Positions 54,963-64,000 of a stretch of 64,000 nucleotides of DNA are shown in pieces. Location: the NCBI RefSeq assembly GCF_000775995.1, contig NZ_CP009227.1, forward strand, positions 1,838,296 to 1,902,295, read 5' to 3'. Numbering within the stretch: the stretch's first letter is position 1; every line of letters begins with the position of its first letter. Position numbers and translations under genes: made by a program. Under the pieces are notes generated by a model. It saw nothing but the letters and a program-made list of their open reading frames with translations, was not told the DNA's origin and did not search any database. This DNA is from Treponema sp. OMZ 838 (GTDB taxonomy: Bacteria > Spirochaetota > Spirochaetia > Treponematales > Treponemataceae).

Positions 54963-57095
54963 CTATATCTTAAACTTTCTAACCTCAGCGGCAAGATTTT
55001 CGATGCTTACTGTGTTTTCTTGCGCAATACCGTTAACTGCTTGTACAGCATCACCGATCCGTTCGGAAGCGGCAACCATGCCGTGCATATGTTCGCTGAT
55101 GCTCAGTGTTATTTGATTTAACCGCTGCATTTCTTGTGCGACCTGCTCTCCGCCGCGCAGCATCTCGGCGGAAGCATCGCGGACACCGCCGGTAACTTCG
55201 TTAATATTCCGAATTGCCGCCAACACTTCGCGGCTTGTATTCTCCTGTTCGGCCATTGCGGTAACAATTTGTTCTTCTTGTTGAGAAATTTGGTTGACCG
55301 ATTCATATACTTCAACAAAGCTTTTTTCCGCTCCTGCTCCGGCGGTGGTTAAGTTGCTGATTATTTGTATTGCATCCTTTATAACGGTACCGATCTGTTT
55401 TCCTTGTGTATTTGATTCTTCCGCAAGTTTGCGGATTTCGTCGGCAACAACTGCAAAGCCTTTACCTGTTTCTCCCGCATGAGCCGCTTCGATTGCCGCA
55501 TTCATAGCCAATAAGTTTGTTTGGCTGGCAATATTTTGGATAACCTGGCTTGCCTCCAAAAGCGCTTCGGTTTTTTCAGCGATTTGCCCGACAACCTCAT
55601 TAGCATACCTTACTCGATGTTTACCGTTCTTTGTTTGATCATAAACCGTTTTGATAACCGTATTATTCTTTCCGAGGCGGTCTGAAACGGCACCGATATT
55701 GGCGACCATTTCTTCTATGGCAGCTGATGATTGTGCAACGCTTTCCGCTTGTCTTTCTATACTTTGATCCAGCTGCTTGAGTCTTTTAATGACCTCTTCA
55801 ATTGTTGCAGCCGTTTCGGTTACGCTCGCGCTTTGGTCTACTGTTTGATTTTGTACTAAGGCAACGCTTTTTTCTATTTCTTGAGCCGCCGTTTCAGTTT
55901 CTGCCATATTTCCGGCAAGTTTTTTGCCGACCGTTTGCATAGTGCCGGCGTTGTGTGAAACCGCTTCTATAACCGAACCGATTCTTTCAATGGTTTGTTC
56001 AAAGTATTGGGAGAGTTCGGCTATTTCGTCGTTCCCTTCGACCGAAAGATGAACGGTTAAATCGCCCTCCGCTATGGACATGAGCGCATGGATAACTTTT
56101 TTGACCGGCTTTATAATAAATTTTCGGGTAAATCCGGTAATTGTTACTACAAAAAGGCAAAGGATTACAATGAGAATAATCGCTGTTTTAAGGAAGAAAT
56201 CCGTTCTTCTTGTTAAAGTATGTTCGATTGAAAAACAGAATTTTGCATATCCGATTCTTTGTCCGGAAAAGTCTTTTAGCGGATAATAAGCAAAGGCATC
56301 GTTTTTTTCAGTGCGGATCATTCCGTCATCGGGCAATGTTTCCGTGATTTGTGCAGCATCCGAATCAACTTTGCTTTCAAAATTGGAACCGATGAGCTGA
56401 TAGGTATTATCCAATGTCCGCGCAACGACCGTTACTTTTAAGCCGTCTTTTAATACTTCCGGTGTTGTCGTTAGAACGAATTGGTCGATAAATGCCGTAT
56501 TTACCGCACCGCCGTATTCTACGGTTCCGAGCATTCGTCTTGCCGTATCGAAAAGCGGCCGTACGACTCTAAAACCCAGATCGTTTACCCCAACTTCAAG
56601 GCCGTAAATTTCTTTTTTCTGCGTTTGGGCGGCTACGATGGTAGCTCTAAAAGAAGAAAGGTTGTCGCCGAATTTTGCAGGATTCTGAACGCGAAGAAAA
56701 GAGACTGCCGACGGCGTATGAAAATGGAATTGCTGCACTCTATATTTTTGCTTTATATCGGTAAAAATCGGCTGCGTTAACTCCAGCAGCTTTGCTCTGT
56801 CCCGTGAAGCAAAGGCTTGAACAATATTTTGATCCCGAGCGATATCGTCTAAAAGGATGCGGCCGACAAGCGAATAACTATTTAATTCGTTATAAAACGC
56901 AGAATATTTAAGATCTGCGGTTGCTTTAATTTGATTTTCCGAAAACTGTGTGATGCTCCGCCAATCCTTATAGGCAATAATCCCATACTGAAGCAGTAGC
57001 AGCATGATAGTAACAATGAGCAGTTTCGTACCGATGGACCGAACCTGTTTTTTACTGAAATGCAGTCTTTGAAAATGAGCGTTGTTTTTGATCAT
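54963..57095 (-). CDS. Methyl-accepting chemotaxis protein, dCache_3-type sensor
   Basis: This is a 710-residue protein. A first helix at about 22-45 is followed by a large periplasmic domain with [34 protein letters not shown], the dCache_3 (DUF3365-like) pattern. After a second helix come HAMP and the signalling hairpin [40 protein letters not shown]. It senses small molecules in the periplasm. The cytoplasmic part closely resembles the other chemoreceptor in the window, while the sensor differs. Confidence 0.95.
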   Translation of the reverse strand: MIKNNAHFQRLHFSKKQVRSIGTKLLIVTIMLLLLQYGIIAYKDWRSITQFSENQIKATADLKYSAFYNELNSYSLVGRILLDDIARDQNIVQAFASRDRAKLLELTQPIFTDIKQKYRVQQFHFHTPSAVSFLRVQNPAKFGDNLSSFRATIVAAQTQKKEIYGLEVGVNDLGFRVVRPLFDTARRMLGTVEYGGAVNTAFIDQFVLTTTPEVLKDGLKVTVVARTLDNTYQLIGSNFESKVDSDAAQITETLPDDGMIRTEKNDAFAYYPLKDFSGQRIGYAKFCFSIEHTLTRRTDFFLKTAIILIVILCLFVVTITGFTRKFIIKPVKKVIHALMSIAEGDLTVHLSVEGNDEIAELSQYFEQTIERIGSVIEAVSHNAGTMQTVGKKLAGNMAETETAAQEIEKSVALVQNQTVDQSASVTETAATIEEVIKRLKQLDQSIERQAESVAQSSAAIEEMVANIGAVSDRLGKNNTVIKTVYDQTKNGKHRVRYANEVVGQIAEKTEALLEASQVIQNIASQTNLLAMNAAIEAAHAGETGKGFAVVADEIRKLAEESNTQGKQIGTVIKDAIQIISNLTTAGAGAEKSFVEVYESVNQISQQEEQIVTAMAEQENTSREVLAAIRNINEVTGGVRDASAEMLRGGEQVAQEMQRLNQITLSISEHMHGMVAASERIGDAVQAVNGIAQENTVSIENLAAEVRKFKI

Positions 57096-57121
57096 ACTGT
57101 GGTGGTCTCCTTTGAAAGACT

Positions 57122-57151
57122 ATTATGTGAACTTTATACGAATAGTGTCAA
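57122..57151 (-). promoter_or_regulatory. Chemoreceptor promoter
   Basis: On the minus strand, TTGACA (57151-57146), an 18-base spacer and CATAAT (57127-57122), about 27 bases before the ATG at 57095. AAGGAG lies between. Confidence 0.65.
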
Positions 57152-57238
57152 TGTGACAACCGGTATCCGGTATATTAATCAAAGAGAAAGTAGTTGAGAT
57201 GGAAATATGAGCGGGAAAGAATTGTTGTTGTGTGCTAC

Positions 57239-57310
57239 AGCGGATGAAGGGAGTCGAACCCTCGTCTCCAGCTTGGAAGGCTGGGGTAATAGCCGTTATA
57301 CGACATCCGC
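57239..57310 (-). tRNA. tRNA-Gly (TCC)
   Basis: On the minus strand, acceptor GCGGATG pairs with CATCCGC. The anticodon arm is CAGCCTTCCAAGCTG with anticodon TCC, and the T arm is GAGGG-TTCGACT-CCCTT. It has 72 bases and no encoded CCA. Confidence 0.95.
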
Positions 57311-57398
57311 AAAAAATATGAAGCCACTATACCGGAAAAATCCTGATATGTCAATCGGAATCTTTATTTTTACTGCTCGATTTTGTATACTCTATAGT

Positions 57399-58061
57399 AT
57401 GATTAAAGCATGTATTTTTGATTTGGATGGAACATTGACCGATACCGTCCGGACACTCGCTTATTTTGTCAATACCGAAACGGCAAAGCACGGATTACCG
57501 CCTGCGCCGGTGGAACAGTTTAAGTATTTTGCGGGAAACGGGGCTCGGACGCTTATTCATAGAGTTTTGGCATATCACGGCGTTACGGATGCTGCGCTAG
57601 AAAACAGTATTTTACAGGATTACAACGCAGCCTATGATGCCGATTTTTTACACCTCTGCTCTTTGTACGACGGCGTCGCCGATATGATACAAGAGCTGCA
57701 TGGCAGGGGGATTCAACTCGCGGTTCTTTCGAACAAACCGCAGCCGACTACGCAAAAGATCATCAAAGCTTTTTTTGATGCGGGAACTTTTTCTGTTGTT
57801 TTTGGACAGCGGGAAGGGGTTCCGCTCAAACCGGATCCTGCCGGCGTATTTGAGATTTTAGGTCTTTTACACCGCCAAAAACAGGAATGCCTCTACATCG
57901 GGGACACTGCCGTGGATATAAACACTGGAAAAAACGCAGGCTTGACAACCGTCGGTGTCCTGTGGGGCTTCCGCGACCGTGCCGAACTGGAAGGCGCCGG
58001 TGCAATGCATATTATCGCAAAGCCGTTGGAGCTGCTGCCGCTTGTAACCGCAATCCGGTAA
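57399..58061 (+). CDS. gph: HAD family phosphoglycolate phosphatase-like hydrolase
   Basis: The start is placed at ATG 57399; an open frame continues back through the tRNA gene but is not real. The 220-residue product has CIFDLDGTLTDT (motif I, catalytic Asp), LAVLSNKPQ (motif II), the Lys in PLKPDP (motif III) and CLYIGDTAVDINTGKNAG (motif IV). It likely dephosphorylates phosphoglycolate or similar. There is no Shine-Dalgarno; TATACT at 57386-57391 would start transcription at the ATG, suggesting a leaderless mRNA. Confidence 0.87.
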   Translation: MIKACIFDLDGTLTDTVRTLAYFVNTETAKHGLPPAPVEQFKYFAGNGARTLIHRVLAYHGVTDAALENSILQDYNAAYDADFLHLCSLYDGVADMIQELHGRGIQLAVLSNKPQPTTQKIIKAFFDAGTFSVVFGQREGVPLKPDPAGVFEILGLLHRQKQECLYIGDTAVDINTGKNAGLTTVGVLWGFRDRAELEGAGAMHIIAKPLELLPLVTAIR

Positions 58062-58925
58062 TTAGTCTTTTTTCAAAAATAGCACAAGGGCAATCGTGCA
58101 GATAATGACATATCCGGCAATGCTGTAACGGTCGGGAACTTCATGGAATAGTAAAAAACCGAACGCTGCGGCAAAGAGGATTTGAGTGTAGTCGAAAACC
58201 GCGATATTTTTTGCCGGTGCATAAGAATACGCCGCGGTAACGGTAAATTGCCCTCCTGCGCCTGCTGCACCGGTTGCAATCAGCCAGAAAAGCTGCTGTA
58301 AGCTCATCGGCGCAAAACTGTAGAGGAAAAAAGGCAATAGCATCAGCATGGAAGCAACCGAAAAGAAGAACACTACAAATGTACCGGATTCTTTATGCGT
58401 TAACAGATAGCGCACACAGGTATATGCACCGCCTGCACAGAGGCCGCCGAAACATGCCACTGAGGCTGCAAAGATATGACCCGATCCGGCAAAAGCAGGC
58501 TTGATAATTAAAAGGCTTGCGGCAAATGCACAGACGGCTGCAAGAAGCCGGGTAAAACGTATGCGCTCTTTTAAAAACAGAAACGAGAAAAAAATGGTAA
58601 AAAACGGTGCAAGCTTTGCCAAGATAGAAGCATCGGCAAGCGCTAAGTGACTGACCGCATAAAAATTGGAAACTAAACCGGCAGTGCCCAATACCGCCCG
58701 CAATATAAGGAAGGGAATATTTTTTTTCTGCGGTAGTACAAATTGACGGTTCTTTATCAAAACAAAGAGTGATGTACAACAGGCAATACTGTTCCTAAAA
58801 AATGCTTTTTGGATAGACGGTAAATCGCCTGAAAGCTTTGCGCATAAATTCATTATAGTAAAAAAGAAAGCCGAACAAATGATGCACAAGATCCCTTTTT
58901 GTGCGGATGTCAATCGAATACTCAT
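58062..58925 (-). CDS. EamA/DMT family transporter
   Basis: This is a 287-residue protein with ten predicted helices in two EamA repeats (about 8-135 and 150-285). The first begins GILCIICSAFFFTIMNLCAKLSGDLPSIQKAFFRNSIAC, the second starts near GHIFAASVACFGGLCAGGAYTCVRYL. This is the drug/metabolite transporter superfamily, typically exporters of amino acids or metabolites. The substrate is unknown. It is convergent with gph with no gap between stops. Confidence 0.88.
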   Translation of the reverse strand: MSIRLTSAQKGILCIICSAFFFTIMNLCAKLSGDLPSIQKAFFRNSIACCTSLFVLIKNRQFVLPQKKNIPFLILRAVLGTAGLVSNFYAVSHLALADASILAKLAPFFTIFFSFLFLKERIRFTRLLAAVCAFAASLLIIKPAFAGSGHIFAASVACFGGLCAGGAYTCVRYLLTHKESGTFVVFFFSVASMLMLLPFFLYSFAPMSLQQLFWLIATGAAGAGGQFTVTAAYSYAPAKNIAVFDYTQILFAAAFGFLLFHEVPDRYSIAGYVIICTIALVLFLKKD

Positions 58926-59239
58926 AATACCGGTAAAGTATAGCAGAAATGAATACGCGAGGTAAACGCATTAGGGGAACAGGAAAAATGCATCAGAGCT
59001 TTTTTAATATTCCTTCAAAATAAGAGAATATGTTAGCAAAATAAGTGCTTATGCATAAAAATACTGTTTTTTTAATATTTTTTCTCTTTTTATGCATATT
59101 TATGCATATTTATGCTTGACATTTTTTATAGAAGGTTTTAGTATCAAATTAACGGTTGTTTTTAATATATAGTTTAAAAGCTGCCGAATGTAGGAGGTAT
59201 CAAGCTATGATATCCTTACACTATCAAAAGGAGTTAAAC
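58926..59239. other. AT-rich intergenic regulatory region
   Basis: These 314 bases hold no supported gene. They contain a TTATGCATAA site (59049-59058), two adjacent TATGCATA sites (59091-59098, 59101-59108), a half site TATGC (59111-59115), the promoter of the DUF3798 operon, and a leader of about 90 bases. The 5' part (58926-59040) is plain AT-rich sequence; nothing was recognised in it. Confidence 0.7.
59091..59144 (+). promoter_or_regulatory. Promoter and TATGCATA operator array of the DUF3798 ABC operon
   Basis: TTGACA (59116-59121), a 17-base spacer and TAGTAT (59139-59144) make a good promoter. Directly upstream are TATGCATA at 59091 and 59101 and a half site at 59111, with 10-base spacing, so bound proteins would sit on the same face of the helix. 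A further copy lies at 59049. Confidence 0.65.
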
Positions 59240-60499
59240 ATGAAAAAAAACATGCATGCCGTATTTGTTTTATTGGCTGCAGCGCTCTTGAGCGTATTCG
59301 TTACAGGGTGCAGTAAAAAGGCGGAAACAAAACAGGAACAAACAGAATCGGCATCTAACGGAAAAAAGACCGCCTCGTACCATATCGGTATTGCAACGGG
59401 AACCGTTTCTCAATCGGAAGATGACCTTCGTGGTGCAGAAAAATTGATCGAAATGTACGGTTCCGCTAAAACCGGTGGCATGATTCAGCATATCACCTAT
59501 CCTGATGACTTTATGTCTCAGCAGGAAACAACCATCACACAGATTGCCGCTCTTGCGGACGATCCGATGATGAAGGCCATTATCGTAAACCAGGGAATTC
59601 CGGGTACGGCGGAGGCGTTTAAGCGCGTTCGGGAAAAGCGCCCCGACATATTGCTCTTTGCCGGTGAACCGCATGAAGACCCGCTTGTTATCCAAGCATC
59701 TGCCGATATGGCAATAAGCAATGACTTTGTGTCCCGCGGCTATACGATTATTTGGGCTGCAAAAGAACTCGGCGCAAAGACATTTGTGCATATTTCTTTC
59801 CCGCGGCATATGTCTTATGAAACACTCGGTCTCCGCCGCCAGATTATGGAAGCTACCTGTAATGACCTTGGGGTAAAATTTGTATTTGAAACCGCTCCCG
59901 ACCCCACCAGTGATGTCGGTGTTGCCGGTGCGCAGCAGTTTATCCTTGAAAAAGTTCCGCAGTGGGTAGAAAAATACGGCAAAGAAACCGCATTCTTCTG
60001 TACGAACGATGCCCATACGGAGCCGCTCTTAAAGCAGTTGTTACAGTACGGCGGTATCTTTGTTGAAGCAGACCTTCCTTCCCCATTAATGGGATATCCG
60101 GGAGCACTTGGTATCGACCTTACCGAACAGGCCGGGGACTTTGCAGCTATCTTAAAGAAGGTTGAACAGTCAGTTATCGACAAGGGCGGCGCGGGTCGCT
60201 TCGGTACGTGGGCTTACTCCTACGGCTTTACGGTCAGCGCAGGTTTGGGTGAATATGCTCGTCGCATTATCGACGGAGAAGCGGAGAAAGGAAGCCTCAG
60301 TGATTTGTCAAAAGCGCTGGGTGTCTTTACTCCCAACGCACGATGGAAGAGCGCCTACTACACGGATGCAAATACCGGTGTTCGCGCAAAGAACCAGGCA
60401 TTAGTATTTATGGATACCTATATTCTCGGAAAAGGCTTCTTGTCTACAACCGAGCAAGAGGTACCGCAAAAATACTTAAATATGAAGTTTAATAAATAG
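59240..60499 (+). CDS. DUF3798 family substrate-binding lipoprotein
   Basis: The start at ATG 59240 follows AAAAGGAG, giving 419 residues. The signal peptide ends LSVFVTGC (lipobox, Cys at about 23). The mature part has a periplasmic-binding-protein-like fold with SYHIGIATGTVSQSEDDLRGAEKLI, MKAIIVNQGIPGTAEAFKRVRE, FFCTNDAHTEPLLKQLL and YPGALGIDLTEQAGDF. This matches DUF3798 proteins, which resemble BMP/sugar-binding proteins. It is followed by an RbsA-type ATPase and two permeases, so it is the binding component. The ligand is unknown; nucleosides or sugars are likely from transporter type. Confidence 0.82.
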   Translation: MKKNMHAVFVLLAAALLSVFVTGCSKKAETKQEQTESASNGKKTASYHIGIATGTVSQSEDDLRGAEKLIEMYGSAKTGGMIQHITYPDDFMSQQETTITQIAALADDPMMKAIIVNQGIPGTAEAFKRVREKRPDILLFAGEPHEDPLVIQASADMAISNDFVSRGYTIIWAAKELGAKTFVHISFPRHMSYETLGLRRQIMEATCNDLGVKFVFETAPDPTSDVGVAGAQQFILEKVPQWVEKYGKETAFFCTNDAHTEPLLKQLLQYGGIFVEADLPSPLMGYPGALGIDLTEQAGDFAAILKKVEQSVIDKGGAGRFGTWAYSYGFTVSAGLGEYARRIIDGEAEKGSLSDLSKALGVFTPNARWKSAYYTDANTGVRAKNQALVFMDTYILGKGFLSTTEQEVPQKYLNMKFNK

Positions 60500-60533
60500 T
60501 AGAGAATGGAAACTATTTAAAAAAAAGCCTCCT

Positions 60534-60587
60534 CAGCAGAACGGGTACATGGAAAGTTTTGAAGTGTACCCGTTTTTTTTGCTGAAT
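60534..60587 (+). terminator. Terminator between binding protein and ATPase genes
   Basis: ACGGGTACA (60541-60549) pairs with TGTACCCGT (60565-60573), followed by a run of eight T. TCAGCA and TGCTGA add an outer stem. Placed inside an operon, it would lower expression of the ATPase and permeases relative to the binding protein. Confidence 0.75.
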
Positions 60588-60618
60588 TTTTGCTAATGGT
60601 GAAGGATTGTAGGAATTT

Positions 60619-62199
60619 ATGAATAATGATGAAGTTATCTTATCCATCGATCATATTACGAAGGAATTTTCAGGAACGCCCGTTTTGCAGGGTGTGAGTT
60701 TTGATGTCCATGCGGGAGAGGTGATCGGGCTGGTAGGAGAAAACGGAGCCGGAAAAACGACATTGATGAGTATTCTGTTCGGTATGCCGGTGATTGCCGA
60801 AACGGGCGGCTACGGCGGAACTATTCGGCTGCAGGGGAAAGAAGTCGTTTTCAAAACGCCGTTTGATGCCCTCGGTGCAGGCGTCGGAATGGTGCATCAA
60901 GAGTTTTCGCTGATTCCGGGTTTTTCCTCCGGTGAAAATATTATGCTGAACCGTGAGCTTGAGCAGGAAAGTATTATTTCCGACCTCTTCGGGCGGCGGC
61001 TTACGACATTAAACCGTAAAGCAATGCACGAACGGGCACAGAGTACGCTTAATCAACTTGGAGTGTCTATCAGCGCACAAACGCTCATCTCCGAAATGCC
61101 GGTTGGGCACAAGCAGTTTACCGAAATTGCCCGCGAAATAGACCGCGATAATGTGCGGCTTTTAGTATTGGATGAACCGACCGCCGTCCTCACCGAATCG
61201 GAGGCGGAGGTACTGCTGAAATCTATCAAAGCATTAGCGGAGAAGGGCATCGCGGTTATCTTTATTTCCCACCGTCTGCATGAGGTTATGGAAATTTGCG
61301 ACCGGGTTGTCGTGCTGCGCGACGGCGTTTCAATACAAGACACGGAAACCTCAAAGACGAATATACAGGCGATTGCAGCCGCGATGGTCGGAAGAAAGGT
61401 TGAGGGGCAGACCGCCGAAAGGACGGTGCGCCAGTTTGACGAAACCATCCTCGAGGTAAAACATCTGTGGGTAGATATGCCGGGCGAGCTGGTTAACGAT
61501 GCGACTTTCTCCGTTAAAAAGGGAGAGATATTCGGCATCGGCGGTTTGGCCGGGCAGGGAAAAATCGGTATTCCCAACGGTATTATGGGGCTGTTCCATG
61601 CGGGTGGTGAAGTTATCTTTAAGGGGAAACCGCTCGATATTACCAAAACCGCCAAAGTACTTTCGGAGGGGCTTGCCTTTGTGTCCGAAGACCGGCGCGG
61701 CGTCGGTCTTTTGCTGGACGAAAGCCTTGACTGGAATATCGCCTTTACCGCTATGCAGGCAAAGCATAAATACTTAAAAAAATATCTCGGCGGGTTAATC
61801 ACCGTCCGCGACGAAAAGGCGATGAAGGCGCTTGCCGACGAGTATATCAAGATGCTGCAAATTAAATGTACCGGTTCCCAACAAAAGGCGCGGGAGCTTT
61901 CCGGCGGCAATCAGCAAAAAATATGCTTGGCAAAGGCTTTCTGTCTGGAACCCGATTTACTCTTTGTCGCAGAGCCGACGCGGGGTATTGATGTAGGCGC
62001 CAAGGCGTTGGTATTGGACGCAATCCGCACGTTAAATAAAGAAAAAGGCGTTACCGTTGTGATGATTTCGAGTGAACTTGAAGAGCTGCGCTCTGTGTGT
62101 GACCGTATTGCCGTTGTATTCCAGGGCAAGGTTGCGCATATACTGCAGCCGTCCGAAGATCCGGCTGAGTTTGCGCTTTATATGGCAGGAGTAAAATAG
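60619..62199 (+). CDS. ABC transporter ATPase, RbsA/MglA type (two ATPase domains)
   Basis: This is a 526-residue protein with two nucleotide-binding domains. The first has GENGAGKTTLMSILFG (Walker A), VLDEPTAV (Walker B) and the switch His in FISHRLHEV. The second has a degenerate Walker A (GGLAGQGKIGIPNGIMG) but an intact ELSGGNQQKICLAKAF signature and EPTRGIDVGAKA. This asymmetry is usual in sugar and nucleoside importers of the RbsA/YufO group. It is 119 bases after the binding-protein gene and is followed directly by the first permease. Confidence 0.92.
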   Translation: MNNDEVILSIDHITKEFSGTPVLQGVSFDVHAGEVIGLVGENGAGKTTLMSILFGMPVIAETGGYGGTIRLQGKEVVFKTPFDALGAGVGMVHQEFSLIPGFSSGENIMLNRELEQESIISDLFGRRLTTLNRKAMHERAQSTLNQLGVSISAQTLISEMPVGHKQFTEIAREIDRDNVRLLVLDEPTAVLTESEAEVLLKSIKALAEKGIAVIFISHRLHEVMEICDRVVVLRDGVSIQDTETSKTNIQAIAAAMVGRKVEGQTAERTVRQFDETILEVKHLWVDMPGELVNDATFSVKKGEIFGIGGLAGQGKIGIPNGIMGLFHAGGEVIFKGKPLDITKTAKVLSEGLAFVSEDRRGVGLLLDESLDWNIAFTAMQAKHKYLKKYLGGLITVRDEKAMKALADEYIKMLQIKCTGSQQKARELSGGNQQKICLAKAFCLEPDLLFVAEPTRGIDVGAKALVLDAIRTLNKEKGVTVVMISSELEELRSVCDRIAVVFQGKVAHILQPSEDPAEFALYMAGVK

Positions 62200-63240
62200 A
62201 TGGAACAGTTAAAAAAGCAAATTGCGGTGTTCGGTTGGCCGCGTATTATTATTTTCTTATTCCTATTATCGCTGTTTATTGCAGCGCCCTTTGTGAATGT
62301 CAGTATCGGCGCTTCCCTGTCGGATACGATAAACCGCTTTGGGATGAATGCCCTCTTGGTGCTTGCGATGGTGCCGATGGTGCAGGCAGGCTGCGGTCTT
62401 AACTTCGGGTTATCACTCGGCGTTATCGGCGGGTTGCTCGGCGCGACAATTGCGATGGAGCTGAACTTAGTCGGATGGGCAGGCTTTTTCTCGGCTGTGT
62501 TTTTTACGGTACTGATCTGCGCAGTAATCGGCTACGCTTACGGCAAACTCTTGAATCTGATTAAAGGCGAAGAAATGACGATCGCTCTGTATGTCGGATT
62601 TGCTTCGGTTATGTTCATGTCGATTTTGTGGCTGCTGTTGCCGTACACCAATCCGACGATGGTGTGGGGGTATGCGGGAAAAGGTTTGCGTACGACCATC
62701 ACGCTCGAAGGATACTGGCTGAAAATATTGAACAATTTATGGGCGTTTCAAATCGACGCTTTCGTGTTTCCGACCGGGCTTATTCTCTTTGTCTTTGTCT
62801 GCTTTTTTATTATGAAGGTATTTATGAAGACACGGACGGGAACGGCACTAACGGCTGTTGGTTCAAATCCCGAATTTGCGCGGGCGAGCGGTGTGAATAT
62901 CGACCGAGCGCGGATTATCAGTACGGTGTTGTCCACCGTTATCGGCGGTGTCGGGATTTTGCTGTATCAGCAAAGTTTCGGCTTTATCCAGCTGTATCAA
63001 GCTCCGCTCTTTATGGCTTTCCCTGCCGTAGCGGCTATTCTGATCGGCGGCGCCTCGGTCAATAAGGCGTCGATTTTAAACGTAATGCTGGGGACATTTC
63101 TGTTTCAAGGTATTTTGACAATGACCCCCTCCGTTATTAACAGTGTGCTGCAAACCGATATGTCGGAGGTTATCCGTATTGTCCTGTCAAACGGTATGAT
63201 TTTGTATGCACTGACACGGAAGACGCAGGCGGCGAGGTAG
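62200..63240 (+). CDS. ABC transporter permease, first of pair
   Basis: This 346-residue membrane protein starts immediately after the ATPase stop. It has about nine helices. Family segments are AMVPMVQAGCGLNFGLSLGVIGGLLGATIAMELN near the start and RTGTALTAVGSNPEFARASGVNIDRARIISTVLSTVIGGVGILLYQQSFG, the ATPase-contact EAA-like loop of BPD_transp_2 permeases. It pairs with the next gene as a heterodimer. Confidence 0.9.
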   Translation: MEQLKKQIAVFGWPRIIIFLFLLSLFIAAPFVNVSIGASLSDTINRFGMNALLVLAMVPMVQAGCGLNFGLSLGVIGGLLGATIAMELNLVGWAGFFSAVFFTVLICAVIGYAYGKLLNLIKGEEMTIALYVGFASVMFMSILWLLLPYTNPTMVWGYAGKGLRTTITLEGYWLKILNNLWAFQIDAFVFPTGLILFVFVCFFIMKVFMKTRTGTALTAVGSNPEFARASGVNIDRARIISTVLSTVIGGVGILLYQQSFGFIQLYQAPLFMAFPAVAAILIGGASVNKASILNVMLGTFLFQGILTMTPSVINSVLQTDMSEVIRIVLSNGMILYALTRKTQAAR

Positions 63241-63243
63241 ATT

Positions 63244-64000
63244 ATGGTATCGTCTAATATGCTTAAAAAGAAGTGGGAAAAATTTTCCGCGGTTGATTTT
63301 ATTCTGGATAATTTGGTATCCATCATATTTTTGGTTATTTCGTTTCTTGCCATTCCCGTGTCAGGCTTATCGGCGCACCATATTATCGCCGAAATTTTAA
63401 CGCGGATCGGCAGAAACTCATTTTTGGTGTTTGCGCTCATCCTTCCGATTATGGCAGGGATGGGGATTAACTTCGGGATGGTGCTCGGTGCGATGGCCGG
63501 GCAGATCGGTCTTATTTTTGCAATGGACTGGAGCATCGGCGGTATCTACGGATTGGTGTTCGCAGCCTGTATCGGAATGCCGATATCCATCTTGCTCGGC
63601 ATTGTCGCCGGTTCGGTGCTGAACCGCGCCCGCGGGCGGGAAATGGTTACGAGCTACATCCTCGGGTTTTTCTTTAACGGGATTTATCAATTCTTTGTGC
63701 TGTATATACTTGGGTCGGTTATTCCGATGCACAATAAGGCGATTATGCTTTCCCGCGGCTACGGGGTGCGCAATACGCTTGAGTTGGCGCCCGTACGGCA
63801 GATGCTCGATACGGCCATTCCGGTGACGATTGCAGGGTTTAAAATTCCGATTCTTTCGTATCTGATTATTATTGCATTGTGTTTCTTTATCGTGTGGTTT
63901 AGAAAGACAAAGCTTGGACAGGATATGCGGGCAATCGGGCAGAATCAGACGGTTGCGCTCGCTTCGGGTATTGCAGTTGAGCGGACACGGATTATTTCGA
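63244..64000 (+). CDS. ABC transporter permease, second of pair (cut by right edge)
   Basis: Starting at ATG 63244 behind GAGG, the frame is open to the window end (252 codons). The product has several helices with LVFALILPIMAGMGINFGMVLGAMAGQIGLIFAMDW and FRKTKLGQDMRAIGQNQTVALASGIAVERTRIIS. These correspond to the same two family segments as the first permease, so it is a paralogue and the other half of the membrane pore. The C-terminal part lies outside the window. Confidence 0.88.
   Translation, partial: MVSSNMLKKKWEKFSAVDFILDNLVSIIFLVISFLAIPVSGLSAHHIIAEILTRIGRNSFLVFALILPIMAGMGINFGMVLGAMAGQIGLIFAMDWSIGGIYGLVFAACIGMPISILLGIVAGSVLNRARGREMVTSYILGFFFNGIYQFFVLYILGSVIPMHNKAIMLSRGYGVRNTLELAPVRQMLDTAIPVTIAGFKIPILSYLIIIALCFFIVWFRKTKLGQDMRAIGQNQTVALASGIAVERTRIIS

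Noticed and set aside
50814..57095. Recent duplication of the two chemoreceptor genes
   Set aside because: Only the signalling halves are alike; the sensor domains belong to different Cache types, so they are old paralogues.
57207..57398. Long open frame running from 57207 into gph
   Set aside because: It passes straight through tRNA-Gly on the other strand, and the HAD family start is at 57399.
61053..61910. 285-codon minus-strand frame opposite the RbsA-type ATPase
   Set aside because: Shadow frame; the plus strand has intact ATPase motifs throughout.

Overview
The window looks like chromosome of an oral-type Treponema (phylum Spirochaetota) with mid-40s to 50 % GC, closer to the T. vincentii / T. 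medium group than to low-GC T. denticola. This is inferred from gene content and base composition only. Supporting genes are a bacterial XPB-type helicase, flagellar rod genes beside a FlgJ N-terminal-only protein, fliS/flgN chaperones, two long chemoreceptors, a TlyC-like CBS protein, a PASTA protein behind def-fmt, and the rplU-prp-rpmA-obgE-nadD-yqeK-LCP-rsfS and rimP-nusA-infB-rbfA-truB-ribF-rpsO-pnp-dut blocks. No rRNA, CRISPR array, prophage or insertion sequence was seen.

Layout. 1-1618 (minus): etfB (cut by the left edge) and a butyryl-CoA-type dehydrogenase. 1836-7038 (plus): aldehyde dehydrogenase, Ca/Na antiporter, rsmE, and a membrane protein with an HExxH motif. 7019-9995 (minus): DUF969-DUF979-pcp-prsW operon. 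10.1-11.2 kb: brnTA toxin-antitoxin cassette followed by about 520 non-coding bases packed with hairpins and dispersed palindromes. 11.2-15.4 kb: XPB helicase, flgF, flgG, flgJ, with a 142-base nested hairpin between flgG and flgJ. 15.5-22.6 kb: an accessory metal-chelate-type cluster with a LCMT-like methyltransferase, a FecCD-type ABC importer, a Crp-type regulator, a DUF364 protein, a double cupin and a second methyltransferase. Both methyltransferase genes carry a -1 frame break, and a shared operator sits in two promoters. 22.6-25.5 kb: PASTA protein, fmt, def, tRNA-His, tRNA-Arg. 25.6-31.2 kb: GNAT, eno, ridA, a lipoprotein, a Gx/ECF-type transporter, and an FKBP isomerase with a metal-binding tail. 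31.4-36.6 kb and 38.2-48.3 kb: translation and RNA-processing blocks. 48.4-50.5 kb: a pair of LptF/LptG permeases. 50.8-57.1 kb (minus): chemoreceptor, tlyC-like gene, flgN, fliS (with a sigma-28-like promoter), chemoreceptor. 57.2-58.9 kb: tRNA-Gly, gph, a DMT transporter. 59.2 kb to the right edge: DUF3798 binding lipoprotein, ABC ATPase and two permeases (the last one cut by the edge), behind an array of TATGCATA sites.

The strongest candidates for something undescribed are: (1) the metal-chelate cluster with its shared operator and a classic T_TTT_TTA slippery heptamer exactly where one methyltransferase changes frame; (2) the structured element between flgG and flgJ, whose centre can form either of two mutually exclusive hairpins; (3) two dispersed hairpin families whose copies differ by paired (compensatory) changes in the stems. 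All statements come from reading the sequence; no database search or folding program was run.
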